This document shows positions 54,888-63,920 of a DNA stretch of 64,000 bases, piece by piece (within the stretch, counting starts at the first letter, position 1; each line of letters begins with the position of its first letter). The stretch is from Lutimaribacter salitolerans (GTDB lineage Bacteria > Pseudomonadota > Alphaproteobacteria > Rhodobacterales > Rhodobacteraceae), in NCBI RefSeq assembly GCF_042677865.1, contig NZ_JBHUDD010000156.1:8750-72749 (forward strand), written 5' to 3'. The notes beneath the pieces are model-generated. The model was given only the letters and a program-made list of their open reading frames with translations, had not been told where the DNA came from and searched no databases. Both the position numbers and the translations under genes were made by a program.

Positions 54888-56930
54888 TTAGCCGCGGCGG
54901 CGACGGCGGCGGCCATCGCCCGGTTCGCGCCCGCCGGTGTTGAAGCTGACATCGGGCAGGGGCACCACGGCGGACAGTTGCGGGAACGGGTCGGTCGCGT
55001 GGGGGATCGCGTTGGCGGCGACGAAATGTTCCTGAAAGCGCGGCTCGATCGCGGTTTCGACCTTGGTGATCCGGTGCACCGTCTGTTCGATCGCGGCGCG
55101 GGCGGCGATGTTGTGCAGCGCAATGCGCGCGCCGGTGCCTGCGGCATTGCCCGCGCTGGTGACGCGGTCCAGCGCCACATCGGGGATCATGCCCAGCACC
55201 ATGGCGTGCTTGGGGCTGATATGCGCGCCGAACGCCCCGGCCAGCACCACGCGGTCGACGTGATCGACGCCCATTTCATCCATGAGCAGCCGCGCGCCGG
55301 CATAAAGCGCGGATTTGGCAAGCTGGATCGCGCGGATATCGCCTTGGGTCACGCTGATCAGCGGGCCACCGTCGGCGGTGCCGTCAAAGATGACATAGGA
55401 ATGCGTGCGCCCGTCGGGAACACAGCGATCGGTGCCGGTCTGCGCCGCCGAGCCGATCAGGCCGGACGGGTCGAGCAGGCCCGCCATGCGCATTTCGGCC
55501 ACCGCCTCGATGATGCCCGACCCGCAGATGCCGGTGATGCCCGAGGCGGCCACAGCATCCCCGAAGGCCGGATCGTCGGACCACAGATCGCTGCCGATGA
55601 CGCGGAACCGGGGTTCCTTGGTGGTGGTGTCGATCTCGATCCGCTCGATGGCGCCCGGCGCGGCGCGCTGGCCCGAACTGATCTGCGCGCCTTCGAACGC
55701 CGGGCCGGTGGGGGATGAGCAGGCCAGCACGCGGCTGGTGTTGCCCAGCAGGATTTCGGCATTGGTGCCCACGTCGCAGATCAGCACCAGATCCTCGGAT
55801 TTGTCCGGTTCCTCTGCCAGCGCCACGGCGGCGGCGTCGGCGCCCACATGGCCCGCGATGCAGGGCAGGATGTAGAGCTGCGCGCGCGGGTTGATCGCCG
55901 TCAGCCCCATCTCGCGCGCGGGCAGGCTGAGGCTGTCGGAGGTGGCGAGTGCGAACGGCGCCTGCCCCAGTTCGACCGGGTCGATCCCCAGCGCAAGGTG
56001 ATGCATGACCGGGTTGCAGACCAGCGTGACCTCGGTGATCAGGGCGGGGTCGATGCCGCCTTCGGTGGCCAGATCGGTGGCCAGAGTGTCCAGCGCCTCT
56101 TGGACCACGCGGGTCATCTCGGCGTCGCCGCCGGGGTTCATCATGACATAGCTGACGCGGCTCATCAGATCCTCGCCAAAGCGGATCTGCGGGTTCATCA
56201 GCCCGGCCGAGGCCAGAACCTCGCCCGTGGCCAGATCGCACAGGTGACCCGCGATGGTGGTCGAGCCAAGGTCGATGGCCAGGCCATAGATGCCACCCTC
56301 GTGCAGACCCGGCCAGATGTCGATCAGTTTCGATGCGCCCCCGTGGTGGTCGTGGTGCAGCGCGACCGTGACCTGCCAGTCGCCCTTGCGCAGCACGGGT
56401 TGCAGCCTGGTCATCACCGACAGATCGGCGGTGACGCCTGCCACATCCCATTGCGCGCGCAGGGCGCGGGCGAGGCGTTCAAGATCGCCGGTGGGGGTGT
56501 GCATGTCGGGTTCATCCACCTCGACAAGGAACAGCCGGGTGGCCGGGTCCATGGTGATGACGCGGTTGGACGCGGCCTTGCGCACGACCTGCCGGTGGAC
56601 CTGGGATTCGGCGGGCACGTCGATCACCACATCGCCCTGCACCGTGGCCTGACAGCCCAGACGCCGGCCTGGTTTCAGGCCGCGTTTCTGTTGGTACCGT
56701 TCCTCGACCGCGTTCCACTCGGACAGGGCGGTGTCGGCGACGGTGACGCCGTGTTTCGAGAATTCGCCATAGGAGGGCGAAATCTGGCATTTCGAGCAGA
56801 TGCCCCGCCCGCCGCAGACCGAATCGAGATCGACGCCCAGCTGGCGGGCGGCGGTCAGGATGGGTGTGCCGGTGGCAAAGCGGCCCCGCTTGCCCGAGGG
56901 GGTGAAGATGACGAGAGGATCGCTGCTCAT
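54888..56930 (-). CDS. corrinoid-protein reductive activase (ASKHA ATPase with [2Fe-2S] domain)
   Basis: 680 aa from the ATG at 56930 (MSSDPLVIFTPSGKRG). N-terminal ferredoxin-like domain with CGGRGICSKCQ and a fourth Cys in GRRLGCQA binds [2Fe-2S]. The middle and C-terminal DUF4445-type ATPase has GLAIDLGSTTIAGHL, ICDVGTNAEI and VVLAGAFGAHISP. RamA/RACo proteins use ATP to re-reduce cobalt in corrinoid methyltransferases that act on methylamines, glycine betaine or methoxy compounds. No methyltransferase or corrinoid protein is nearby, so its partner must be elsewhere. C-terminal tail is Arg-rich. Confidence 0.87.
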   Translation of the reverse strand: MSSDPLVIFTPSGKRGRFATGTPILTAARQLGVDLDSVCGGRGICSKCQISPSYGEFSKHGVTVADTALSEWNAVEERYQQKRGLKPGRRLGCQATVQGDVVIDVPAESQVHRQVVRKAASNRVITMDPATRLFLVEVDEPDMHTPTGDLERLARALRAQWDVAGVTADLSVMTRLQPVLRKGDWQVTVALHHDHHGGASKLIDIWPGLHEGGIYGLAIDLGSTTIAGHLCDLATGEVLASAGLMNPQIRFGEDLMSRVSYVMMNPGGDAEMTRVVQEALDTLATDLATEGGIDPALITEVTLVCNPVMHHLALGIDPVELGQAPFALATSDSLSLPAREMGLTAINPRAQLYILPCIAGHVGADAAAVALAEEPDKSEDLVLICDVGTNAEILLGNTSRVLACSSPTGPAFEGAQISSGQRAAPGAIERIEIDTTTKEPRFRVIGSDLWSDDPAFGDAVAASGITGICGSGIIEAVAEMRMAGLLDPSGLIGSAAQTGTDRCVPDGRTHSYVIFDGTADGGPLISVTQGDIRAIQLAKSALYAGARLLMDEMGVDHVDRVVLAGAFGAHISPKHAMVLGMIPDVALDRVTSAGNAAGTGARIALHNIAARAAIEQTVHRITKVETAIEPRFQEHFVAANAIPHATDPFPQLSAVVPLPDVSFNTGGREPGDGRRRRRRG

Positions 56931-57090
56931 GTGGCGGCCTTTTTGGTCAGGGTGACCGGGACCATAGCGGGTGCGGCGGCGGTTGAAAGGCGGCAAGCGT
57001 CATTTTCGGCCCGAAGGGCGGCATGGGGCGTGAAAGATTCTCGTGATGATGTTCGATCCGGTTCACATGTACGGGTCTACTTGGGGCGGT

Positions 57091-58050
57091 CTATTGGTGC
57101 CCGCGTGCGTGAAAGATGAACCCCAGCATGTTGAGCAAAAGCTGCGCGGCCAGGATCTGCGTGCTGCCCGAAGGGTCGTAATCGGGGGCGACCTCGACCA
57201 GATCGATGCCGACGACATCGTGGCGGCGGGCGAGCGCCTGCATCATTTCCAGCACCTCGTAATACAGGAACCCGCCGTGGCTGGGCGTGCCGGTGCCGGG
57301 CGCGATCGAGGGGCAGAAGCCGTCGATATCGACGGTGACATAGACGCGGGCGCCTGCCGGGATGCGCGCGATCACCGCCTGCGGGCCGATCTGCCGGGCC
57401 TGCCGGACCGACAGGATATCGGCGCCCATGGCGCGGGCGGCCTCGTAGCCGTCCCTGGCGGTGGAGCTGACATTGCGGATGCCCACCTGCGTCAGCCCGG
57501 TGACATAGGGCTTTTCCGCCGCGCGGCGCATCGGGTTGCCATGACCACGGGTGACGCCGTGGCGGATATCGACGAAATCCAGATGCGCGTCGATCTGCAG
57601 GATGTGGATGTCGCCCTGACCCTCGAAGGCCTCGATGCAGGGGATGTTGATCGAATGATCGCCGCCGATCACCACCGGCAGCGCGCCTGCGGCCAGGATG
57701 GCGCGCACGCCCGTGGCAATGTTGGCGTGGCTGGTATCTGTATCGGTGTGCACGATATCGGCGTCGCCGATATCGACAATGCGGACCGAGCCGGGCAGGT
57801 AGGTCACATCATCCTCGTGGTCATAGGCCCCGGCGTGACCAAAGCTGAACAGGGTGCTGGCCTCGCGCACCGCGCGTGGGCCAAAGCGCGCGCCGGGCCG
57901 CCACTGCGTGCCGAAATCGAAAGGTGCGCCCAGGATCGCCACATCGGCGTCGATCGCCTGCCAGTCGGCCACGTAGGGCCGCTTGCCAAAGGTCGAAATC
58001 CCCACGAAAGGCAGGTCCAGCCGCCCGCCGTCATACCCGTGCCCTGCCAT
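57091..58050 (-). CDS. speB: agmatinase/ureohydrolase family enzyme
   Basis: 319 aa from the ATG at 58050 (MAGHGYDGGRLDLP), about the usual family length. Mn-binding motifs: VVIGGDHSINIP, LQIDAHLDFVDIRHG and VTVDIDGFCPSIAPGTGTP. All six metal ligands are kept; the residue after them that is usually Asp in DIDxxDP is Cys here, a non-ligand position. Hydrolyses a guanidino compound (agmatine, guanidinobutyrate or similar) to urea and an amine. Which guanidino substrate cannot be told. Divergent from guaB. Confidence 0.85.
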   Translation of the reverse strand: MAGHGYDGGRLDLPFVGISTFGKRPYVADWQAIDADVAILGAPFDFGTQWRPGARFGPRAVREASTLFSFGHAGAYDHEDDVTYLPGSVRIVDIGDADIVHTDTDTSHANIATGVRAILAAGALPVVIGGDHSINIPCIEAFEGQGDIHILQIDAHLDFVDIRHGVTRGHGNPMRRAAEKPYVTGLTQVGIRNVSSTARDGYEAARAMGADILSVRQARQIGPQAVIARIPAGARVYVTVDIDGFCPSIAPGTGTPSHGGFLYYEVLEMMQALARRHDVVGIDLVEVAPDYDPSGSTQILAAQLLLNMLGFIFHARGHQ

Positions 58051-58187
58051 ATCTTGCGCCCCCTGCCGAATGATGCGCCAAGGGTGGCCCCGAATGCCGC
58101 AGCGGGCAAGCGGAATTCGGGGTTTCGCCCGGGTTCCATCCATGCAATAGGGAAGCGCCAAACGATCCCCGCACAGGAGTGCCGCCA

Positions 58188-59636
58188 ATGGAGATTCGTG
58201 AGGCCCTGACCTTCGATGATGTTCTGCTTGTTCCCGCCGCGTCCAGCGTGCTGCCATCGACGGCAGATACGCGGACATGGGTGACCAAATCCATCGCGAT
58301 GAACATCCCGCTTTTGTCCTCGGCCATGGATACCGTCACCGAAAGCCGGATGGCGATCACCATGGCGCAGGCGGGCGGGATCGGCGTGATCCACAAGAAC
58401 ATGGATATCGAGACGCAGGCGCGCGAGGTGCGCCGCGTCAAACGGTTCGAAAGCGGCATCGTCTACAACCCCGTCACCCTGACGCCCGACCAGACGCTGG
58501 GCGATGCCCGTGCCCTGACCGAGCGGTATGGCTTTACCGGCTTTCCGGTGGTGGATGAGAAGCATCGCGTGGTGGGGATCGTGACCAACCGCGACATGCG
58601 CTTTGCCCAGACCGATGACACGCCGGTGCGGGTGATGATGACATCCGAGAACCTGGCGATCCTGCGCGAACCCGCCGACCGGGACGAGGCGATCAGCCTG
58701 ATGCGCGCGCGGCGGATCGAGAAGCTGCTGGTGACGGATGCGCAGGGCAAGCTGACCGGGCTGCTGACGCTGAAGGATACCGAAAAGGCGGTGCTGAACC
58801 CCACGGCCTGCAAGGACCATCTGGGGCGGCTGCGCGTGGCGGCGGCGACCGGCGTGGGCGATGCGGGGTTCGAGCGGTCGCAGGCGCTGGTGGCGGCGGG
58901 CTGCGACATCATCGTCGTCGATACCGCGCATGGTCATTCGGCGGGCGTGCTGGAGGCGGTGACGCGGGTCAAGATGCTGTCGAACGAGGTGCAGGTGATC
59001 GCGGGCAACGTGGCCACCGCCGAGGCCACCCGCGCGCTGATCGACGCAGGCGCCGATGCGGTCAAGGTGGGCATCGGCCCGGGCAGCATCTGCACCACGC
59101 GGATGGTGGCCGGTGTGGGCATGCCGCAAATGACGGCGATAGTGGATTGCGCGCGCGCGGCGGGCGACGTGCCGGTGATCGCCGATGGCGGCATCAAGTT
59201 CTCGGGCGATTTCGCCAAGGCGATTGCGGCAGGCGCGTCCTGCGCCATGGTTGGCAGCCTGGTCGCAGGCACCGATGAAAGCCCGGGCGAGGTGATCCTG
59301 TATCAGGGCCGCAGTTTCAAGGCGTATCGCGGGATGGGCAGTCTGGGCGCGATGGCGCGCGGCTCGGCCGATCGCTATTTCCAGAAGGATGCGGCCAGCG
59401 ACAAGCTGGTGCCCGAAGGGGTCGAGGGGCAGGTGCCCTACAAGGGGTCGGCCACGGCCGTCGTGCATCAGCTTGTGGGCGGGCTGCGCGCCGCCATGGG
59501 CTATACCGGCTGTGCCACGGTCGAGGAGATGCGCCGCAACTGCACCTTCGTCAAGATCACCGGCGCGGGGCTGAAGGAAAGCCATGTGCACGATGTGCAG
59601 ATCACGCGCGAAAGCCCGAACTACCGGATTGGGTAA
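58188..59636 (+). CDS. guaB: inosine-5'-monophosphate dehydrogenase
   Basis: 482 aa from the ATG at 58188 (MEIREALTFDDVLLVPA), with CAGGAG 9 bases upstream. TIM barrel with two inserted CBS domains (about 95-205). Catalytic Cys in GIGPGSICTTRMVAGVG, and the mobile flap region YRGMGSLGAMARGSADRYF. Oxidises IMP to XMP with NAD, first committed step to GMP. An antisense 787-aa frame over this gene is an artefact. Confidence 0.97.
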   Translation: MEIREALTFDDVLLVPAASSVLPSTADTRTWVTKSIAMNIPLLSSAMDTVTESRMAITMAQAGGIGVIHKNMDIETQAREVRRVKRFESGIVYNPVTLTPDQTLGDARALTERYGFTGFPVVDEKHRVVGIVTNRDMRFAQTDDTPVRVMMTSENLAILREPADRDEAISLMRARRIEKLLVTDAQGKLTGLLTLKDTEKAVLNPTACKDHLGRLRVAAATGVGDAGFERSQALVAAGCDIIVVDTAHGHSAGVLEAVTRVKMLSNEVQVIAGNVATAEATRALIDAGADAVKVGIGPGSICTTRMVAGVGMPQMTAIVDCARAAGDVPVIADGGIKFSGDFAKAIAAGASCAMVGSLVAGTDESPGEVILYQGRSFKAYRGMGSLGAMARGSADRYFQKDAASDKLVPEGVEGQVPYKGSATAVVHQLVGGLRAAMGYTGCATVEEMRRNCTFVKITGAGLKESHVHDVQITRESPNYRIG

Positions 59637-59675
59637 TCTTGTCATGGTCTTGGCGTGCAAAGTTAAGGTGATGCA

Positions 59676-60845
59676 TTGACCCCCGGCGCGCGGGTTGCGG
59701 CGGCGATCGAGATTCTGGACATCATCCGTACAGGCGCACCTGCCGAGGCGGCGCTGACACGTTGGGCGCGCGGGTCGCGGTTTGCCGGGTCCAAGGATCG
59801 CGCGGCGGTGCGCGATCATGTCTATGACGTGTTGCGGCGCTGGCGGTCCTGTGCCGCCCTGGGCGGGGCCGAGGATGGGCGCAGCCTGATGCTGGGGCTG
59901 TTGCGCGGGTCGGATATGGACCCCGCGGCGTTGTTCACGGGTGACGGTCACGCGCCCAACCCGTTGACGGATGAAGAAAAAACTGCCGGTGACGCGCCGC
60001 AGGGCGTGGTTGCGGCAGACCTGCCCGACTGGCTGTGGCCGCACTGGTGCGACAGTCTTGGCGCGCAGGCCGGTGCCGTGGCCGAGGTGATGCGCCACCG
60101 CGCGCCGGTGATGCTGCGGGTCAATTCGGCGAGGACCACCCGCGAGGACGCCCGGAAGGCGCTGCAAGATCAGGGAGTTATATCCCGAACCTCAGATGTT
60201 TCACCGACCGCGCTGGTCGTGACCGAAGGCGCGCGGCGTGTGGCGCTGTCAGAGGCTTATGCCTCTGGCCTTGTGGAGTTGCAGGACGGGGCCAGCCAGG
60301 CCTTGGTGGATGAACTTTCTGTGCCAAAGGGTTCCGCCATATTGGATTTTTGCGCAGGTGGCGGGGGCAAGGCGCTGGCCATGGCGGCGCGGTTCGGGGC
60401 CCCTGTGCTGGCCCATGACGCGATCCCGGCGCGGATGAAGGACCTGCCCGCCCGCGCGGCGCGGGCCGGGGCGCAGGTGGAACCGGTGGATATCGACACC
60501 GTTCGGGCGCGTGCGCCGTTTGATCTGGTGCTGACCGATGTGCCCTGTTCCGGCAGCGGGGCCTGGCGGCGCGCGCCCGAGGGCAAATGGACCCTGACGC
60601 AAGCGCGGCTGGATGAATTGAACGCCACGCAGGACGCGATTCTGGACGAGGCGGCGGCGCTGGTCGGGGCGTCGGGTGTGCTGGCCTATGCGACATGCTC
60701 GGTGCTTGAGTGCGAGAACGTCGCGCGGGTCGCGGCTTTTCTGACACGTCATCGGGACTGGTATCTGCTGCGCGATCGGGCCTGGCTGCCGGGGTCCGAA
60801 GGCGACGGGTTTTTCCTTGCGCTTTTGGCGAAGCGGCAGCAGTGA
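59676..60845 (+). CDS. RsmB/NOP-type RNA (cytosine-5) methyltransferase
   Basis: 389 aa. Start is TTG at 59676, preceded by AAGGTGATGCA; no better ATG fits. N-terminal NusB-like helical domain (RVAAAIEILDIIRTGAPAE), C-terminal SAM methyltransferase with FCAGGGGKALAMA (motif I), TDVPCSGSGAWRR (motif IV Cys) and YATCSVLECEN (motif VI catalytic Cys). Forms m5C in rRNA. The target position (C967 in RsmB) is not certain for this clade. It follows guaB by 39 bases. Confidence 0.9.
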   Translation: MTPGARVAAAIEILDIIRTGAPAEAALTRWARGSRFAGSKDRAAVRDHVYDVLRRWRSCAALGGAEDGRSLMLGLLRGSDMDPAALFTGDGHAPNPLTDEEKTAGDAPQGVVAADLPDWLWPHWCDSLGAQAGAVAEVMRHRAPVMLRVNSARTTREDARKALQDQGVISRTSDVSPTALVVTEGARRVALSEAYASGLVELQDGASQALVDELSVPKGSAILDFCAGGGGKALAMAARFGAPVLAHDAIPARMKDLPARAARAGAQVEPVDIDTVRARAPFDLVLTDVPCSGSGAWRRAPEGKWTLTQARLDELNATQDAILDEAAALVGASGVLAYATCSVLECENVARVAAFLTRHRDWYLLRDRAWLPGSEGDGFFLALLAKRQQ

Positions 60846-60875
60846 AATCAACCTTTGCGTGAAACTGCAAGCGTG

Positions 60876-60890
60876 TTAAATCCTGATTAA
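60876..60890. promoter_or_regulatory. CtrA-type box in front of cckA
   Basis: TTAA (60876-60879), exactly seven bases, TTAA (60887-60890): the full CtrA half-site pair, centred about 36 bases before the cckA start codon. In alphaproteobacteria CtrA is activated by the CckA-ChpT phosphorelay, so a site here suggests feedback of CtrA on its own kinase. Confidence 0.6.
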
Positions 60891-60918
60891 TGTATCGCGC
60901 TCTAAATGGTGGCGGTAC

Positions 60919-63240
60919 ATGGGTTTACAGGGGCACAGCTTGACCGACAGTGCGATCACTCCTGGGCCGCTGGCACGCAGCGGGGCGCGCATCCTGCGAC
61001 GGGTGGGCGCGGTTCTGGCGCTTGCGGCGCTGTGTCTGGCCGTGTCGCTGATGGTGCCGCAGCGCGCCTTGGCGCTTGGCAGTCTGACGATGGCGATCAC
61101 CCTGCTGATTGCCGCGGGGGCCGCGGCACTGGCGGTTGGATTGCATGGGCACAGGCAGCGTCAGGCGCTGACGCTGATCGGTACCTGGGTGGAAAACGAT
61201 GTGCTGCCAACCTTTGTGACGGATCGTGATGGTGCGATCGCAAGCCGCAACCGGGCTGGCGCACGCATCGCGGCCGAGGCGGTGACGCTGGCCGGAGCGT
61301 TGGAGAAAAGCATCGCCAACCCCGGCGCGGTGCTGTTTCGTGTGCAATCCAAGGCGATGGCGGCGGGTCATGCCGCCGAGGATGTGGTGTCGCGCCGGGG
61401 CCACACGCGGATCAGCGCGCATATGCTGGACCACGGCGCGATGTTGTGGCGGATCGAGGATCTGGCGGATCGAGTCGTCAGCGCGCGGGGATCGGTGGCC
61501 TTGCCTTTGCTGACGGTCGGGCGCAGCGGCACGGTGCTGTCGATGAACGATGCCGCGCGACGGTTGGTGGGCGATCGCTGTCGCGCGCTGGAACAGATAT
61601 TTCCCGAACTGCCGCTGCGACCGGGCCATGTGCAGACGGTGACCGCAGCTGACTGGCCGGTGCAGCGCCTGATCGCGCAGACCGAGGGGCTGGCAGGGCG
61701 ACGCGAGATCTACCTGCTGCCGCCACCCGCCGGTCTGCAACCCGAGGTGCCAAGGGCCGAGTTTCTCGATCACCTGCCAGTCGCCCTGCTGCGTCTGGAC
61801 GCGCGCGGTCAGGTTCTGATGGCCAACCGCATGGCGCTGACCCTGCTGGATCGGGAAACCTGCACCGATGTGCCGCTGTCCTCGCTGATGGAGGGGTTGG
61901 GACGCTCGATTTCCGATTGGCTGGCGGATGCGGTGGCGGGTCGGTTGACGCAGACCTCGGAGTTCCTGCGCCTGACGCGTCCGGACAGGGATGTGTTCGT
62001 GCAGGTGTCGCTGCACCGCACCGGCGCGGATGACGAGGCGGCGCTGGTTGCTGTCCTGTCCGACGCGACCGAGTTCAAGGCGCTGGAGGCGCAGTTCGTG
62101 CAAAGCCAGAAGATGCAGGCAATCGGCGAATTGGCCGGCGGGGTGGCGCATGATTTCAACAACCTGCTCACCGCGATCAGCGGCCATTGCGACCTGATGT
62201 TGCTGCGCCATGATCAGGGCGACCCTGATTTTGCCGATCTGATGCAGATCAACCAGAACGCAAACCGCGCCGCGGCGCTGGTGGGGCAGTTGCTGGCGTT
62301 TTCGCGCAAGCAGACGCTGCGGCCTGAGGTGCTGGACATGCGCAACACCCTGGCCGATCTGACCCATTTGCTGAACCGGCTGGTGGGCGAACGCGTGACG
62401 CTGAGCCTGACCCATGACCCGGCGCTGCGCGCGATCCGCGCTGACAAGCGGCAGCTGGAACAGGTGTTGGTGAATCTTGTGGTCAACGCCCGCGATGCCA
62501 TGCCCGAGGGAGGCGAGATCAGGATCGAGACCGAGACGGTGCATCTGGATACGCCGATGACCCGTGACCGTGCGACGGTCCCGCCGGGGGCCTATGTGGC
62601 GATTCGCGTCACCGATGACGGCGTGGGCATGGAAGAGGACGTGCGAAAGAAGGTGTTTGAGCCGTTCTTTACCACCAAGGGCGTGGGGCAGGGTACCGGG
62701 CTGGGCTTGTCGACCGCTTACGGCATCGTCAAGCAAAGTGGCGGGTTCATTTTCGTGGACAGCACGCTGGGACAGGGAAGCTGTTTCACCCTGTATCTGC
62801 CCTGCCATGCGGACGCCAAGACCCTGATGCCTGCCGCGCCTGTGCCTGCGGACGCGATGGCATCGGCCAAGCCGGCCGAGGGCGTGGTGCTGCTGGTCGA
62901 GGACGAGGCCCCGGTCCGTGCCTTTGCCGCCCGCGCCCTGCGCCTGCGCGGCTATACCGTGATCGAAGCCGATTCGGCCGAGGCCGCCCTTGATCTGCTG
63001 CGCGACCGCGACCTGGCGGTGGACGTGTTCGTCACGGATGTGGTGATGCCCGGGCGCGACGGGCCAAGCTGGGTGAAAGAGGCGCTGAGGGAGCGACCGA
63101 GCGTGCAGGTGGTGTTCGTGTCGGGCTATGCCGAGGAAAGCTTTGGCGAGGCGCAGAAGGAACTGCCGAATTCGGTGTTTCTGCCCAAGCCGTTCTCGTT
63201 GGCAGATCTGACCGAGACGGTGCACCGGCAGTTGCATTGA
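60919..63240 (+). CDS. cckA: hybrid sensor kinase CckA
   Basis: 773 aa. Two membrane segments at about 30-48 and 55-76, two PAS-like sensor regions (about 95-280 and 285-390). The HisKA domain has the CckA box GGVAHDFNNLLTAISGHCDL with phosphorylated His411. A HATPase domain (VNLVVNARDAMPEG, GVGQGTGLGLSTAYG) and C-terminal receiver with Asp707 in VFVTDVVMPGRDG follow. CckA phosphorylates ChpT, which phosphorylates CtrA; in Rhodobacteraceae this controls motility, gene transfer agents and development. Length and box agree with CckA. Upstream CtrA box noted. Confidence 0.93.
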   Translation: MGLQGHSLTDSAITPGPLARSGARILRRVGAVLALAALCLAVSLMVPQRALALGSLTMAITLLIAAGAAALAVGLHGHRQRQALTLIGTWVENDVLPTFVTDRDGAIASRNRAGARIAAEAVTLAGALEKSIANPGAVLFRVQSKAMAAGHAAEDVVSRRGHTRISAHMLDHGAMLWRIEDLADRVVSARGSVALPLLTVGRSGTVLSMNDAARRLVGDRCRALEQIFPELPLRPGHVQTVTAADWPVQRLIAQTEGLAGRREIYLLPPPAGLQPEVPRAEFLDHLPVALLRLDARGQVLMANRMALTLLDRETCTDVPLSSLMEGLGRSISDWLADAVAGRLTQTSEFLRLTRPDRDVFVQVSLHRTGADDEAALVAVLSDATEFKALEAQFVQSQKMQAIGELAGGVAHDFNNLLTAISGHCDLMLLRHDQGDPDFADLMQINQNANRAAALVGQLLAFSRKQTLRPEVLDMRNTLADLTHLLNRLVGERVTLSLTHDPALRAIRADKRQLEQVLVNLVVNARDAMPEGGEIRIETETVHLDTPMTRDRATVPPGAYVAIRVTDDGVGMEEDVRKKVFEPFFTTKGVGQGTGLGLSTAYGIVKQSGGFIFVDSTLGQGSCFTLYLPCHADAKTLMPAAPVPADAMASAKPAEGVVLLVEDEAPVRAFAARALRLRGYTVIEADSAEAALDLLRDRDLAVDVFVTDVVMPGRDGPSWVKEALRERPSVQVVFVSGYAEESFGEAQKELPNSVFLPKPFSLADLTETVHRQLH

Positions 63241-63261
63241 TCGCCGCGTGACGTGCGGCGA

Positions 63262-63864
63262 TCAGCGCGAGGAGATGGAAGCGTAGAGATCGAACTCCTC
63301 GGCCTTCTTGCGGCGCAGGCGGCTTTCGACATCGGGTGACAGGCTCAGGTCCATCTGCGGCGAGACATTGGCGCGGGGCAGATCGATCGTTGTTTCAAGC
63401 CGCTCTTCGAGAAAGCCGATCAAACCGGCCTGATCCTCGTAGCGGAACAGGTGCGTAACGGCGGTGCCGTTCGGGCGGGGTTCAAGGAACTTGGCCTGGC
63501 TGCCGACATTGGCGAAGCCGGGCGGTTTGCCCTGCATATGCGCCTCGACGAATTCATCGAAACTGATATCGAATGTGGCATTGGCCTTGCCCTGCATGAA
63601 CGGCCGGCGACGATAGCGATACCAGCTGCCCAGCCACGAAACCGGTTCGCGCATGACGGCCAGGGTTTCCATGTCATCGACGCGCCCCGCCTTTTCGAAC
63701 ATGGGCCGGAAGAAACGGTTGTAGCGGTAGAGCGGCGCGTGCTTGAGCTCGGGCGGATCGAGAATCACCATCGCGGCGAGCGGTGCTAGCGCCTGCTCAA
63801 AGGCGGTGGTACCGGTTTTGGGCACCGACAGGAACACCAGTTTCTGCTTCCAGAACACCAACAT
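63262..63864 (-). CDS. small sulfotransferase-family protein
   Basis: 200 aa. PAPS-binding 5'-phosphosulfate motif VPKTGTT at residues 14-20 and the later VMREPVSWLGSWYRYRRR (3'-phosphate binding). Some databases misname this group gamma-glutamyl kinase. Transfers sulfate from PAPS to a glycan or small molecule; acceptor unknown. Short for the family (usually 250 or more), though both motifs are intact. Next to an apparent insertion-sequence edge. Confidence 0.8.
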   Translation of the reverse strand: MLVFWKQKLVFLSVPKTGTTAFEQALAPLAAMVILDPPELKHAPLYRYNRFFRPMFEKAGRVDDMETLAVMREPVSWLGSWYRYRRRPFMQGKANATFDISFDEFVEAHMQGKPPGFANVGSQAKFLEPRPNGTAVTHLFRYEDQAGLIGFLEERLETTIDLPRANVSPQMDLSLSPDVESRLRRKKAEEFDLYASISSR

Positions 63865-63920
63865 GCGCGCGACACCCCCTTTGCCCCGATCCTGGCCCGG
63901 CGGGCCTTAATCACTTCTTA

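Noticed and set aside
57804..60167. 787-aa open frame antisense to guaB
   Set aside because: Runs across guaB and the agmatinase region, His/Arg/Gln-rich, no start signal and no known domain. GuaB on the plus strand has all family motifs.
60925..63237. 770-aa frame antisense to cckA
   Set aside because: Composition typical of antisense artefacts; CckA on the plus strand has full kinase motifs and a CtrA box.
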